Positions 17,415 through 26,784 of a DNA stretch of 64,000 bases are shown piece after piece. The position numbers and the translations under genes are program-made. The stretch spans positions 1 to 64,000 of the forward strand of contig CALAHF010000204.1 of the NCBI GenBank assembly GCA_937891465.1. Reading direction: 5' to 3'. The notes below the pieces were generated by a model. It made no database searches. It was not told the origin of the DNA and was given only the letters and a program-made list of their open reading frames with translations. Source of the stretch: an uncultured Verrucomicrobiales bacterium (lineage in GTDB: Bacteria > Verrucomicrobiota > Verrucomicrobiia > Verrucomicrobiales > DEV007). The first letter of the stretch is position 1, and the number at the start of each line of letters is the position of its first letter.

Positions 17415-19964
17415 TCACTTAATCGCCTTCAGCTCCTTCTCGGTGAACGGCGCATGTATCGGATTTTTATCACGATAGCTTTTCACTTGCTCGGCCGAGA
17501 TCGGCTTGGCACCGTTGCCCCAATCGTTGCGAATGTAAGTCATGACTGACGCCAAATCTGCATCGGTAAATTCTGGATTGGCTCGCAATCCCGGCATTAG
17601 CGGCTGAATTGCGGGTGCCTCGTATTTTTTGCCATTTACATGAATCGGCCCCATCGCGCCGTCCATGATGATAGCGATAAGACGATTGTCCGGACCGGAG
17701 ACCCATTCCGAATTAATCAACGGCGGCGCAAGGGCGAGCTGACCTTTTCCATCGGGCATGTGACACGCGATGCAGAGGCGGGCGTAGTTTGCTTTCCCTT
17801 CGGTGAATTGTTTTTTGTGCTGGGCCGTTTTCAAGAAGCTGATTTCTTTCGCTGATTTTGTGGTGAAAAGCGCTGCGGCGAATTTTGCGTCTTCCGAACC
17901 TGGAAGTGAACCGATGCTCATCTTCTTGAACTTTTTGTCCTTCGCGGCGGAAAGCATGCCTTCGCGAATTTTCTTCTTCTGCTTGTCCGATCCAGCAAAC
18001 GCCAACAGCGGCGTCACCGCTTTGGTATTGCGGGACTTTGCGGTGTCTTTTGCAATGTGATAAAAATCATCGTCGAATTTCACGGATGCAGCGAGTTCTC
18101 CGGATTCAGAACCTGCGGCACGAACGGCGGTCGTGATCAAACTGCGGCGAGCGCCGTGCTTTTCAGGCAACGCTGCGAGCAGCTTCGCCTCGTGTCCAGA
18201 TGCTGAGCTGATCGCAAGCGCACCAACCTGCTGGTCGTTTGAACCGGCCATCAATTTAGCCAATTCTTTTACACCGGCTTCGCCATGAAGTCCGAGCGAT
18301 GCGGCCAACTGACGCTGAACGACGATCGATTTACTCTTCAATGCGGGAGTCAATGCGGCGAAGATTGTCTTGTCACCTGCGAACGAATCGGAAGCCCGAA
18401 TCGTTTCTGCGACCGCCCAGGGATGATCTGATTTCACACCTGCTGCCACATCAGCCGCCGCCAGTTCTCCGAGGCCTTCTAGCGTCCATGCTGCGTGGAC
18501 TCGAGCCAAATGATTGTCAGAAGTCGCCAACACCTTACGCAACGGAGTAACCGCCGATTTATCTCCACGCTCAACGATCAAACGCTGCGCTGTGTCACGC
18601 CACCAACCGTTCGGATGACTGAGATGCTCCACCAACTCGACACTGGTTTTCTGCTGCATCTTCGGGGCTTCACCACGAGGCTTCCCTTTTGTATGCCGGA
18701 CGCGCCAAATTCTTCCCAGCCCGACAGGTACGTCGAGCGCACGCTCCTCGTATTGAGCGCGAAGATATGAAGTGACATAGGTGGCGTGCTGGATGATGCC
18801 TCGGTAAAAGTCGACGAGGTAAATCGTGCCGTCTGGTGCGGTGAAACAATTCACGATCCGCGAACGTTCGTCTGTAGAGGTGAAAAACTCGCTTCCTTCA
18901 TACGCCGGCGTGATTTCGTAACCGCCTTCAGGGGACTCTTTCAAAAGCGCTCGCTTCACCAAATTTCCGCCCGGCTCGTTTAAGAAAAGGCTGTTGGAGT
19001 ATTCCGAGGGGAATTGATCACCCCGATAAACCGCCAGTCCAGAAGCTGCGGTTGGTTTGTAGAGGTAACCGTCTTCCGTGAGAGTTCCCTTAATATATCC
19101 ACGGTTTACGCCGGGATTGATTCGGCTCGGATACGTTTTCTGGTCTTTCATTCCCGTGGTTTTCCGAGCGGTGAAATCCTGATTCTTATTCCGAATTGAC
19201 AAGCCGGGGGCCAGCGCATCGGCAGTTACGAAATTTGAATTCGTGTTCGTGAAAAGCCGCCCGTAGTTGTCTTGAGAAATTCCCCATTGGCCGCGCGATT
19301 CGGTTTTTTCGTTCACCCATTTGCCGTCGATTTTCTTGTATCGTTTGTCACTCTTTGAATTGTAGCGCCAGTTATCAAGCGCAGGCATAAAGCCGTTCTC
19401 CTTGTGCTCCGGGTTCCCCCCGTGGGCGTAGTCAGGGAGAGAGGCATTGGTTTTTCCGGCAGAAATCGTGCCGTCGTTAGCGATGTTGATTTCCGTTTCA
19501 AAAAGTGTCGATCCATTCGCCCACTGCAAGATTTTGTCCGCTCCACCCAGCGCAACGGCGCGTGGCATCACCAGCTTGTCGAGAAATACCGTGCTTTTAT
19601 CGATCGAACCGTTGTTGTCGGTATCTTCCAAAACCACAATTCGTCCGTTTTCCACGTCTTCGCCTTTTCCGTCGATGTTCGGCATGTAGCCGCGCATTTC
19701 TGCCACCCAGATGCGTCCGTTTCCATCAAAAGCAAGAGCGACTGGGTCGTGAATCATGGGTTCAGCCGCAACGAGTTCGACTTCAAACCCATCTTCGACC
19801 GCCAATGATTTGATTGCCCGTTCAGCCGTCAAAACCGGAGCCGGTGGGATTTTCCAATGCGCTGGAGGTGGCTGCATGTCGTGCCCTTTACGATCTCCTC
19901 GTTGGGCAATCGCAAGGCTGGAAATAGTAGCTGAAAGAACAAAAAAGAAGACAATCCGACGCAT
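17415..19964 (-). CDS. PVC-type CxxCH dehydrogenase-like protein
   Basis: 849 residues. Signal peptide about 1-20. A glucose/sorbosone-dehydrogenase-like propeller covers roughly 50-420: EDGFEVELVAAEPMIHDPVA, GRIWVAEMRGYMP, FTAPDGTIYLVDFYRGIIQH. HEAT-like helical repeats follow at about 440-690, and a C-terminal cytochrome c domain has CIACHMPDGKGQLALAPPL near residue 730. This order matches a well-represented PVC family of predicted membrane-bound or periplasmic dehydrogenases; the substrate is unknown. It is transcribed alone. Confidence 0.88.
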   Translation of the reverse strand: MRRIVFFFVLSATISSLAIAQRGDRKGHDMQPPPAHWKIPPAPVLTAERAIKSLAVEDGFEVELVAAEPMIHDPVALAFDGNGRIWVAEMRGYMPNIDGKGEDVENGRIVVLEDTDNNGSIDKSTVFLDKLVMPRAVALGGADKILQWANGSTLFETEINIANDGTISAGKTNASLPDYAHGGNPEHKENGFMPALDNWRYNSKSDKRYKKIDGKWVNEKTESRGQWGISQDNYGRLFTNTNSNFVTADALAPGLSIRNKNQDFTARKTTGMKDQKTYPSRINPGVNRGYIKGTLTEDGYLYKPTAASGLAVYRGDQFPSEYSNSLFLNEPGGNLVKRALLKESPEGGYEITPAYEGSEFFTSTDERSRIVNCFTAPDGTIYLVDFYRGIIQHATYVTSYLRAQYEERALDVPVGLGRIWRVRHTKGKPRGEAPKMQQKTSVELVEHLSHPNGWWRDTAQRLIVERGDKSAVTPLRKVLATSDNHLARVHAAWTLEGLGELAAADVAAGVKSDHPWAVAETIRASDSFAGDKTIFAALTPALKSKSIVVQRQLAASLGLHGEAGVKELAKLMAGSNDQQVGALAISSASGHEAKLLAALPEKHGARRSLITTAVRAAGSESGELAASVKFDDDFYHIAKDTAKSRNTKAVTPLLAFAGSDKQKKKIREGMLSAAKDKKFKKMSIGSLPGSEDAKFAAALFTTKSAKEISFLKTAQHKKQFTEGKANYARLCIACHMPDGKGQLALAPPLINSEWVSGPDNRLIAIIMDGAMGPIHVNGKKYEAPAIQPLMPGLRANPEFTDADLASVMTYIRNDWGNGAKPISAEQVKSYRDKNPIHAPFTEKELKAIK

Positions 19965-20027
19965 ATGTATTTAACGCACAAAAACAGAATTTAGCCGCTG
20001 GCACGATGACGTGGCTGTTGTTTTTTT

Positions 20028-20128
20028 CGAATCAATAGGGTTAGTTCATCGAACGCATACTGTTGGTTCGTGAAGGTATTTCGAACAGACCCTAATGGTT
20101 CGTCGAACGCAGCCTGTTCGTTCGAAAG
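20028..20128. repeat. Hairpin-repeat locus 4 (two inverted pairs)
   Basis: Pair one is CGAATCAATAGGGTTAGTTC facing CGAACGCATACTGTTGGTTCG. Pair two begins TTCGAACAGACCCTAATGGTTCG and is followed by CGAACGCAGCCTGTTCGTTCG. The locus lies between the start of the CxxCH gene and the end of the M20 gene, both on the minus strand. Confidence 0.85.
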
Positions 20129-20133
20129 AGGTC

Positions 20134-20325
20134 AACGCCAAAGGTGTTCTGGATCGTAGCCCAGGGTACTCGAACCCTGGGAAAATACGCAATATAACCA
20201 ATTGAACTCCACCGGAGTTCTGGAAACGGGGAGATTCCGCAATCCCGTTGGGATTGATTAAAAACGGGATCTCAAATCTCAGAGTTCAAGAACCTTCGGC
20301 TACAATACGAAACGCCTTTGGCGTT
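20134..20325. repeat. Multi-hairpin cassette
   Basis: A run of short perfect stems: AACGCC-AAA-GGTGTT (one G-T), CCCAGGGT-ACTCGA-ACCCTGGG at 20160-20181, GAACTCC-ACC-GGAGTTC at 20204-20220, AATCCC-GTT-GGGATT at 20241-20255 and AACGCC-TTT-GGCGTT at 20311-20325. The last stem contains the stop codon of the M20 peptidase gene. No reading frame explains the region. Its regularity suggests either a structured RNA or a non-autonomous repeat element. I recall similar strings in other PVC genomes but cannot verify it here. Confidence 0.7.
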
Positions 20326-21661
20326 AAGGTGCACAAAATTCACTCACCGTTTCGTATAGGGTCTCGATACCCCATTTGAATCCGTCGATCGGAATCCGCT
20401 CATTATCGCCGTGGAACATGGCTGCGAAATCGAGTTCGGGATCGAGTTTCAGTGGATAGAATCCGTAACAGTCTGCGCCGAGACGCGCGTAATTCTGGCT
20501 GTCGGTGAAACCGGGGATCATCGACGGTACCACGATGCCTTCGGGATCGCGTTGGGCCATGACGTCGCGGATTTTTTCGAAAAACGGAGTTTCGGAATTG
20601 AACTGAACGGCAGGGAATTCTTGAAGGATCTCGATTTCAAAGTCGTCGTCGGCGATCACTGATTTGATTTCGCGAATGAGATCGTCAGCGGTTTGCCCCG
20701 GAGCCAATCGTCCATCGAGATCGAGTGTGGCGAGACTCGGGGAAACGTTGATTTTTGATCCTGCAGAAAAAACGGTCGGTGTGGCGGTATTTCGCAACAG
20801 TGCTTCGAAATTCGGCTGGCGGTTCTTTGGCACGACGAGTTTCATCAGTTTCGGGCCGAGCGTGGGATTGAGCAAAAGCCGTTCGCAAAAGGCCTTGGCC
20901 CCAAATCCGGCGTGGGCAGCGATTCCGGTGATGAAGGTGCGGGCTGGATCGCTGACGTGCCACGGCAGGCGCGCGCGGCTGAGTTTTGCGGCAGCTTCGC
21001 CGAGACGGGCGATCGCGTTTTCTGATTGAGGCAGGGAACTGTGACCTGGTTTTCCGCGAACCGACATTCGCAGCCAGGCGACACCTTTTTCGGCAACTTG
21101 AACGGGGTAAAATCGTTTGCCGTGCTGATGCAGGGTAAAGCCGCCAACCTCGTTGATGACGTATTCGGGATCGTCGCCGAGAATGTCCGGCCGGTTCTCG
21201 ACGAGCCAGCGTGAACCGAATTCAGTCCCAGCTTCTTCGTCAGCGACGGCGGCAAAAATAATGTCTCGATCAATCGGAATGTTGTCGGACTTCAGCCGCA
21301 AAATGGTGGTCAGTGCCATCACGGCGAAACCTTTCATGTCGATCGCGCCGCGTCCCCAGATGCAGCCATCGGCTTCGACACCGGAAAACGGCGGATGAGT
21401 CCAGCGCTCTGGATCAGCAGGGACGACGTCGAGGTGACAACTCAAGACGAGCGGTCGATGGCGACAGTTTTCAGGATCAGCAGCGAGTTTTGCGACTAGA
21501 TTAGGTCGATCTGGATCGGGGCCGACGAGTTCAGGTGTGAAGCCCGCGTCGCGTAAAATGCTGGCGATAAACTCAGATGCAGGCCGCTCGTTTCCGGGCG
21601 GATTGGTCGTGTCGAAACGGATCAGGCTTCGCAGTGTTTCGACGGGATCGATGGGAAGCAT
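20324..21661 (-). CDS. M20-family metallopeptidase (ArgE/DapE-like)
   Basis: 445 residues. M20 hallmarks: SCHLDVVPADPERW (metal-ligand His and Asp), GRGAIDMKGF, the catalytic ADEEAG, a dimerisation domain starting RMSVRGKPGHSS, and a C-terminal GD-N/His region (AAMFHGDNERIPIDGFKWG). The family hydrolyses acylated amino acids or peptides; ArgE, DapE and carnosinase-like enzymes cannot be separated by eye. argA 0.9 kb away makes an arginine role attractive, but they are divergent, not an operon. The stop lies inside the multi-hairpin cassette. Confidence 0.87.
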   Translation of the reverse strand: MLPIDPVETLRSLIRFDTTNPPGNERPASEFIASILRDAGFTPELVGPDPDRPNLVAKLAADPENCRHRPLVLSCHLDVVPADPERWTHPPFSGVEADGCIWGRGAIDMKGFAVMALTTILRLKSDNIPIDRDIIFAAVADEEAGTEFGSRWLVENRPDILGDDPEYVINEVGGFTLHQHGKRFYPVQVAEKGVAWLRMSVRGKPGHSSLPQSENAIARLGEAAAKLSRARLPWHVSDPARTFITGIAAHAGFGAKAFCERLLLNPTLGPKLMKLVVPKNRQPNFEALLRNTATPTVFSAGSKINVSPSLATLDLDGRLAPGQTADDLIREIKSVIADDDFEIEILQEFPAVQFNSETPFFEKIRDVMAQRDPEGIVVPSMIPGFTDSQNYARLGADCYGFYPLKLDPELDFAAMFHGDNERIPIDGFKWGIETLYETVSEFCAP

Positions 21662-21675
21662 CTCGAAATTTCAAT

Positions 21676-22383
21676 TCACGGACGGAGCTCGTTTTTATCG
21701 AACAACTTCTTCGGGAAATTCTGCAGCTTCACGTTGCTGAATTTCAAATCGACCGTGCGGTTGCCGTCTTTGACGATCATCCGTGATAGGAATGGCGCGC
21801 CGTTGACTTTGTTGTCGTATTCCATCGTCGAAGTGCGAACTAGCTTGCCTGATTTGGTGTAAAATTCGGCTTTCTTGCCAAGGTTGCCGGCCTTCGTCAC
21901 CCAATACTTGATCTGTTTGTATGTGTCGCCGAATCCAGTCGCTTTCATCGTGTAAACGGTGGCTGGCTCGCCGTCGACTTCGCCACTTTCGGAGCCTTCC
22001 ACCTTGTAGCCATCGACAAAACTTGTTGATGCGATGTCACCGATTGCGGCATCACCTGAGAGTCGTTGGCGTTTTGAAACGGAAACGGCGCTGTTGAGAC
22101 CGGGTTTCCAAAACCACATTTTGCCATCAGCTTCGGCAATGTAACGACGGCCCGCAGCATCGGCAGGCTCGAGGATTTCAGCGAAAATTTTGCCACCTTG
22201 TGAAGATGATTGAAATTTTGCTTTCCGGTCTGCGCTGGTCACGTTCACCGTCCAGCCCACGCCAGTATTGCCAGTCATGATGCCGCGGGCCTTTTCAGCA
22301 GCGAGCAACGCAGCATCCTGAGCCGTCGCAAAAGTCGGCATCAAAATTGCGGTGAGAAGTGGTAGAAAAACGAAACGTTTCAT
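21676..22383 (-). CDS. Outer-membrane lipoprotein-sorting-like protein (LolA fold)
   Basis: 235 residues with a signal peptide (1-21, ending TFA-TAQ). The body has the alternating strands and KYWVTKAGNLGKKAEFYTKSG-type segment of the LolA-like outer-membrane lipoprotein-sorting family (PF17131 type). A WFWKPGLNSAVSVSKRQR motif and FVDGYKVEGS also fit. It is probably periplasmic and binds a lipid or lipoprotein. It lies 14 bp upstream of the M20 gene on the same strand, so they may share a transcript. It is divergent from argA. Confidence 0.8.
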   Translation of the reverse strand: MKRFVFLPLLTAILMPTFATAQDAALLAAEKARGIMTGNTGVGWTVNVTSADRKAKFQSSSQGGKIFAEILEPADAAGRRYIAEADGKMWFWKPGLNSAVSVSKRQRLSGDAAIGDIASTSFVDGYKVEGSESGEVDGEPATVYTMKATGFGDTYKQIKYWVTKAGNLGKKAEFYTKSGKLVRTSTMEYDNKVNGAPFLSRMIVKDGNRTVDLKFSNVKLQNFPKKLFDKNELRP

Positions 22384-22531
22384 AGATTTGTGGGAAGTTT
22401 TGAGGAGATAATAGACGCGGGGCCGTGACGATTCAATAGTATTGATCTGTCACAAATAATTGACGTGCAAAGATGACAAAAAATTCAGCAGATCTGAAGT
22501 TTGCCGTTAAATTCCAGCTTCTTTTATTGAT

Positions 22532-23812
22532 ATGAAGTTCGGCGATCTACGCGGCATTTTGCAATACGTCCCCCAGTTTCGGGGACGGACGTTCGTGATT
22601 GCGCTTGATGGTGCGGTCCTCGCATCGTCGGCGTTTTCAGATATTTTGCTGGATTTAGCCGTACTGCGCTCGCTGAACATTCGAGTCGTATTGGTGCACG
22701 GGGCTGAATTTCAGATCCAGAGGCTGGCGGAAAAACGAGGGGTAATTCTGACTAGTTGCAACGGGATTGGCGTAACGGATGAAACGACGATGGAGGTCAG
22801 CCTTGATGCGATCACCCGGGTCAGCAGTGACATCATGCAGAAACTTTCTGCCCTGAAGATCCGAGCTGCCAGTGCGAATGCGATCCATGCTCACCCGGCG
22901 GGAATTCGAAAAGGTGTCGATTTCGGCCACACCGGCGAGATGGAAAAAATTGATGGGGAATCGATCATTGGATTTCTAGATCAAGACATTTTGCCGGTGA
23001 TTTCTCCCGTGGGATATCATTCGGCGGCAGGAACGTTGCGGCTTAATTCCGATGCGGTTGCGATGGAAACGGCGTCGATCATTGATGCCGATAAGATGAT
23101 TTTTATGGTTCGGGAATCGCTCGATCCATTGTTCGAAAAGCTGGGTGGCCGGCAAATCACATCAGCGGGAGCCGAGACGTTTGTCTCGTCACAGACAGAT
23201 CAGGCGGACTGGTCGATTTCGAAGATGGAGCATGCTTTTGAAGCGGCCAAACACGGAATTCCCCGGACCCATTTAATCAGTATCGAGCACGAGGACGCTC
23301 TTCTCGCCGAGCTTTTCAGTAATGCTGGAGTTGGGGTGATGATTTCCGATGAATCTTACCAGCGCTTCCGCGAAGCGACTCCGGGGGATATTGACGAGCT
23401 GATGTTTATTCTTCGGCGTGCAGTCGATTCCGATAAAATCCTGCGCCGGAGCCGCGAGGAATTGCTCGCGATGCTGAGTGATTTCATTTTGTTGGAGATT
23501 GATGGCAACGTCGTAGGGTGCGTAGCTGTTCACAGGGGAAATGACAGCAGCGCCGCTGAGATCGCCTGCATGTATGTGAAAAATTCGCACATAGGTCAGG
23601 GCTATGGTCATCTCCTGCTCGAGGAAGCTGTCCGGAAAGCGGCGGCACTCGGGGCAACTCAAATGTTCGCGATTTCGACTCAGGCAATTGGATTTTTTGA
23701 ACTCTGCGGATTTTCCAGAAAAGAAGCACTTGCCGAAATGCCGGAAGCGCGTCGGGAGAAATGGGAAACCAACGGCCGGAATGCAGTGCTTCTGGTTAAG
23801 GCGCTGGATTAA
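22532..23812 (+). CDS. argA: N-acetylglutamate synthase ArgA
   Basis: 426 residues, the standard ArgA layout. An amino-acid-kinase-like domain covers 1-280 (VLVHGAEFQIQRLAEKRGV, PVISPVGYHSAAGTLRLNSDAVA) and a GNAT acetyltransferase domain 285-426 (IACMYVKNSHIGQGYGHLLLEEA, the acetyl-CoA loop). It makes the first step of arginine synthesis. In this class the kinase-like domain usually binds arginine as inhibitor. The stop overlaps the end of the convergent gene at 23809 by 4 bp. Confidence 0.93.
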   Translation: MKFGDLRGILQYVPQFRGRTFVIALDGAVLASSAFSDILLDLAVLRSLNIRVVLVHGAEFQIQRLAEKRGVILTSCNGIGVTDETTMEVSLDAITRVSSDIMQKLSALKIRAASANAIHAHPAGIRKGVDFGHTGEMEKIDGESIIGFLDQDILPVISPVGYHSAAGTLRLNSDAVAMETASIIDADKMIFMVRESLDPLFEKLGGRQITSAGAETFVSSQTDQADWSISKMEHAFEAAKHGIPRTHLISIEHEDALLAELFSNAGVGVMISDESYQRFREATPGDIDELMFILRRAVDSDKILRRSREELLAMLSDFILLEIDGNVVGCVAVHRGNDSSAAEIACMYVKNSHIGQGYGHLLLEEAVRKAAALGATQMFAISTQAIGFFELCGFSRKEALAEMPEARREKWETNGRNAVLLVKALD

Positions 23813-24623
23813 TTGGAGGCGGCGGCGAGTTTGGAGGCGGTGCCGGGGAATTTGCTGGAGCTAAACCGGGGGCGGGAGTCCGAAGTCGGAACAGGGGCTG
23901 GTTCCACGGCGGATTCTACCTTAGCGAGCGAGGGAAAGAGGGCGTTTGAGATTTGAAAAGGTTCTTTTTCGTCGTCCTCAGAAAAAGCAGGGAGGTCGGC
24001 TTCCTTTACAAACTCGGTCGTGCCGGACATGCGGGTGCTGCCGGATCCGCGATACGCCGACGCAACGTAGTACACCTTCGTACGATTCTCGTAGCCGAGC
24101 TGCAACGTCAACCAATCGATATTTGACTGAATCCGATCGCTCTGAGATTTCATGGCGACCGAAAATTCATCAGGGCGTTTGCTGATCACTTCTTCAATCA
24201 AATGCTGTGCCTCTCGCATCTTTTTGAAGGCTTCACCAAAATCCTTTACCTGAAGGCGCTCCATCTCGCCCTTCTCGATCATTTCGATTGCATCGAAGTA
24301 CAGCATCGTAATTTCATGATCCGAAGCGGTCAGCTTTTCGTTCGTCTCGGCGATCATTTCTTTCAGCTTTTCCATGCGGTAAGCAAGAATGTCCGGCTCG
24401 TATTCCAGATAATTTTCAACCACAGCAGCAAATTGTTTCAGCGATTCCGAATAGCTCGCAGCGGCCATTGTTCAAGAGCCGCGATATTTTTCCCCGTTTG
24501 CAGCCATGCGAACGCGCTCGACCACAGATCAGAGGCGTCATTTGTCTACTCCTGGGTAAGGTCGGCCCAAGCGGCATGCGAAAATAGCACCGCTGCCGCA
24601 AAGACTGTTTTCAAAAAATTCAT
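23809..24623 (-). pseudogene. Exported coiled-coil protein gene, N-terminus disrupted
   Basis: The intact frame is 24468 to 23809 (219 residues, helical, rich in E/K: LKEMIAETNEKLTASDHEI, then a Pro/Ser tail). Upstream, ATG 24623 opens a classic signal peptide ending AAWA|DLTQE, which stops at TAG (24546-24548). The same frame then reads TNDASDLWSSAFAWLQTGKN and ends a few codons beyond the point where the long frame takes over with AAASYSESLKQF. One nonsense codon and one frameshift therefore separate a signal peptide from its mature protein. The downstream part could still be translated from 24468 without export. Function unknown. Confidence 0.65.
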
Positions 24624-24688
24624 AAAGGAGACGTTGAAAAGATACGCCACCTGATTAGACGTCACAAATGCTTGTGGATAAGGCGATT

Positions 24689-25387
24689 TTATGCGGCCAA
24701 CCGCGCCGAATAGATGGCTGAAATTCCACCCATCAGTGGCTCGAACGTCGGTTCGTGGGATTCCGCTGCGCCGAAGTTTTCTTCGATCAAATCCTGCATC
24801 GCCGCGCCTTTCGGGAAGCGTTCGATCGAGTCTCCCAGGTAAGCGTAGGCAGCGCGATTTCCAGCGAGTACGCCCGCGATTTTTGGCAATACGTGGTGAA
24901 GATAAAAGCGATACGTGCTTCGAAACAACCCCTTCTCCGGCAACGAGAAATCGAGAACGACGAGACGGCCACCGGGTTTCACGACGCGTTTGAATTCACG
25001 CAACGCAGCCGCCCAGTCCGCCATATTTCGCAGGCCAAAACCAATCGTCAACGCGTCGAACGAGTTGTCTTCAAACGGAAGGTCGAGCCCGTCCGCGACG
25101 ATCAAATTTTCGAGCCCTCGCTTGCGGGCATTCTCCAACATCTCCGGGCAAAAGTCCGAGCCGATGATTTTTGCATTCGGGCAGGCTTTGCTGACTTCTG
25201 CCGCGAGATCACCGCTCCCCGTTGCCACATCGAGGATGTTTTTTGGATCATCCGCCGCGACGATTTCTGCAACCCGTTTTCGCCAAAAAATATCGATCCC
25301 CATGCTGAGGACATGATTCGTCAGCACATAGCGCTTCGCGATCGAAGCGAACGCATTTTTCACAAAAACCGGATCTTGGTCGGACAT
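24689..25387 (-). CDS. ubiE: Demethylmenaquinone/ubiquinone methyltransferase
   Basis: 232 residues. UbiE/MenG signature regions are present: FASIAKRYVLTNHVLSMGID at the start, the SAM-binding loop ILDVATGSGDLAAEVSKACP, DGLDLPFEDNSFDALTIGFG, LREFKRVVKPGGRLVVLDFS and YRFYLHHVLPKIAGVLAGN. It methylates the quinone ring in menaquinone (and, in some lineages, ubiquinone) synthesis. Verrucomicrobiota mostly use menaquinone, so menG is the likelier name. It is followed on the same strand by the disrupted coiled-coil gene. Confidence 0.94.
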   Translation of the reverse strand: MSDQDPVFVKNAFASIAKRYVLTNHVLSMGIDIFWRKRVAEIVAADDPKNILDVATGSGDLAAEVSKACPNAKIIGSDFCPEMLENARKRGLENLIVADGLDLPFEDNSFDALTIGFGLRNMADWAAALREFKRVVKPGGRLVVLDFSLPEKGLFRSTYRFYLHHVLPKIAGVLAGNRAAYAYLGDSIERFPKGAAMQDLIEENFGAAESHEPTFEPLMGGISAIYSARLAA

Positions 25388-25587
25388 CGTAGAAGATTAC
25401 GACGGGAAATCAGGATTTGCCGCAAAAATTCCGCAGGGAGGAATGATTTCCCGATTTCAGAAAGCCGCAGCAATTCCCGCCAATTCTGGAAAATTCGTTC
25501 CAATTCCCGTTCGAAATCGAGATGGATACGAGCGTGAAAAGTCGGCGATTCCGATGATACGAAGCACGGTTATTTGCCCCTGTGTTT

Positions 25588-25634
25588 CACGAACGAGCAG
25601 TATCCGTTCGACGAGCCAACCCTGTTGGTTCGAA
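25588..25634. repeat. Hairpin-repeat locus 5 (inverted pair)
   Basis: CACGAACGAGCAGTATCCGTTCG faces CGAGCCAACCCTGTTGGTTCG in the 560-bp gap 25388-25947 between divergent genes. The rest of that gap holds a GGCCCCGGGCC palindrome near 25770, a G9 run at 25803-25811 and no convincing gene. Confidence 0.75.
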
Positions 25635-25947
25635 AATTCCCAATTTGACCGTGGAAAAGATAATTCTCGAGCGTGATACCAACGGATCAATAATGCTGGA
25701 AATTTCACTGAAGTCAGCGCGGGAGGAACTGACACGCTTGATGAATTGGTAATGTGAACTCCGGGAATCAAAGGCCCCGGGCCAGACCCAGGGCTAGTTG
25801 AAGGGGGGGGGAGTTTGGTCGGGAATACCTAAATTCCCTGACCCAACAGCTTTGAAAGTCCTATCGTTGCCTTTGAATTTTGTTTTGATAGTTAGGAGGC
25901 TTGATATCAAAAGCATCACTATCAACACAGTTATCCCGCTGAATTGA

Positions 25948-26715
25948 ATGTCGGAGGCAAACATAAACGAATCCGATGAAATCTCCGCGAAGCCTGTGCC
26001 TGTTTCGCGAGGCAATCCCCGTCGGATCAGAGTTTCCATTGTATTTATCGTTTTTGGGGCAGCCATCGGATTAGTCTCGCTTGCGCTGGTTTCGAACCAA
26101 TTCGGCAACACTGATTCGATCGGCCTCTTTTTGTTCGGGGGCGCGGGGTGCATCTTCGTGACCGGGGTAGCTTATTTGTTTGTCCGCTTTCCCTATGCTG
26201 TTCTGGCGGGTATCGTTGCCGCCCCGCTTTTGGTTGGACTCCTGTTTGTCCTGTTTTGGATGGCGTTGTTTGCTTCAGCCTTTCAAAATCGGGACCACCA
26301 AGATTTTGCCGCCAATGGTGTTTCGAAGGTTCAGCCTGCTTTGCAGATGGAGAATCTATACGATGACTGTCGTCACTAGATCACTTATGGTCAGGATGGT
26401 CCGTTGTTTAATTCGGTCGCATATTTCGGTGACCGGTATGAACTAACAATGCAGGTTCAGATTGAAATCCGATCCAAAACGTCTGGATCAACGATAGGAG
26501 AACCGAGATGTCACCTCAATGAAATCAGTGCTGTTTCTGTTTCGCCATCAGGACAGGTCGGTGCTTCTTTTTCCCGAAGTCTCCAATTCGGCTCGTCTGA
26601 ATAGCAAACCGTGTATAAATCCAATGGCGACATCAGTAAAATAGGATTTTACATCAAGCCAACTGGTGTGCCTGGCTTTCGAAAATACGCTGACGCATCG
26701 CGACCCTCCAACTAA
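25948..26715 (+). pseudogene. Membrane-protein gene with two in-frame TAG codons
   Basis: A single frame runs from ATG 25948 to TAA 26713-26715 but is broken by TAG at 26377-26379 and 26602-26604. Before the first TAG lie 143 residues with three hydrophobic segments (IRVSIVFIVFGAAIGLVSLA, FLFGGAGCIFVTGVAYLF, AVLAGIVAAPLLVGLLFVLF). Between the stops the frame continues as ITYGQDGPLFNSVAYFGDRY and so on, and after the second as QTVYKSNGDISKIGFYIKPT to PSN. The second break, SSE-stop-QTVYK, looks like a Trp codon turned to TAG. The predicted protein would have a membrane domain and a soluble beta-rich domain. Family unknown. Confidence 0.6.
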
Positions 26716-26784
26716 ACGAGTTTCGCAGAAAATCTTCAAAAATCCGTTCCTGCTCAATCCGAGAATCCGTGCTAATCTCCTAGC

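Noticed and set aside
24755-25537. 260-codon frame opposite ubiE
   Set aside because: ubiE is complete and conserved on the other strand; the shadow has no domain.
25457-25771. 104-codon minus-strand frame in the 25.4-25.9 kb gap
   Set aside because: It runs across a hairpin-repeat pair, has no signal, domain or start support, and its composition is unlike the genes.
25948-26715. Stop-codon recoding (TAG read as an amino acid)
   Set aside because: TAG, TAA and TGA all interrupt frames and frameshifts occur as well, while many intact genes end in TAG or TGA, so a code change does not fit.
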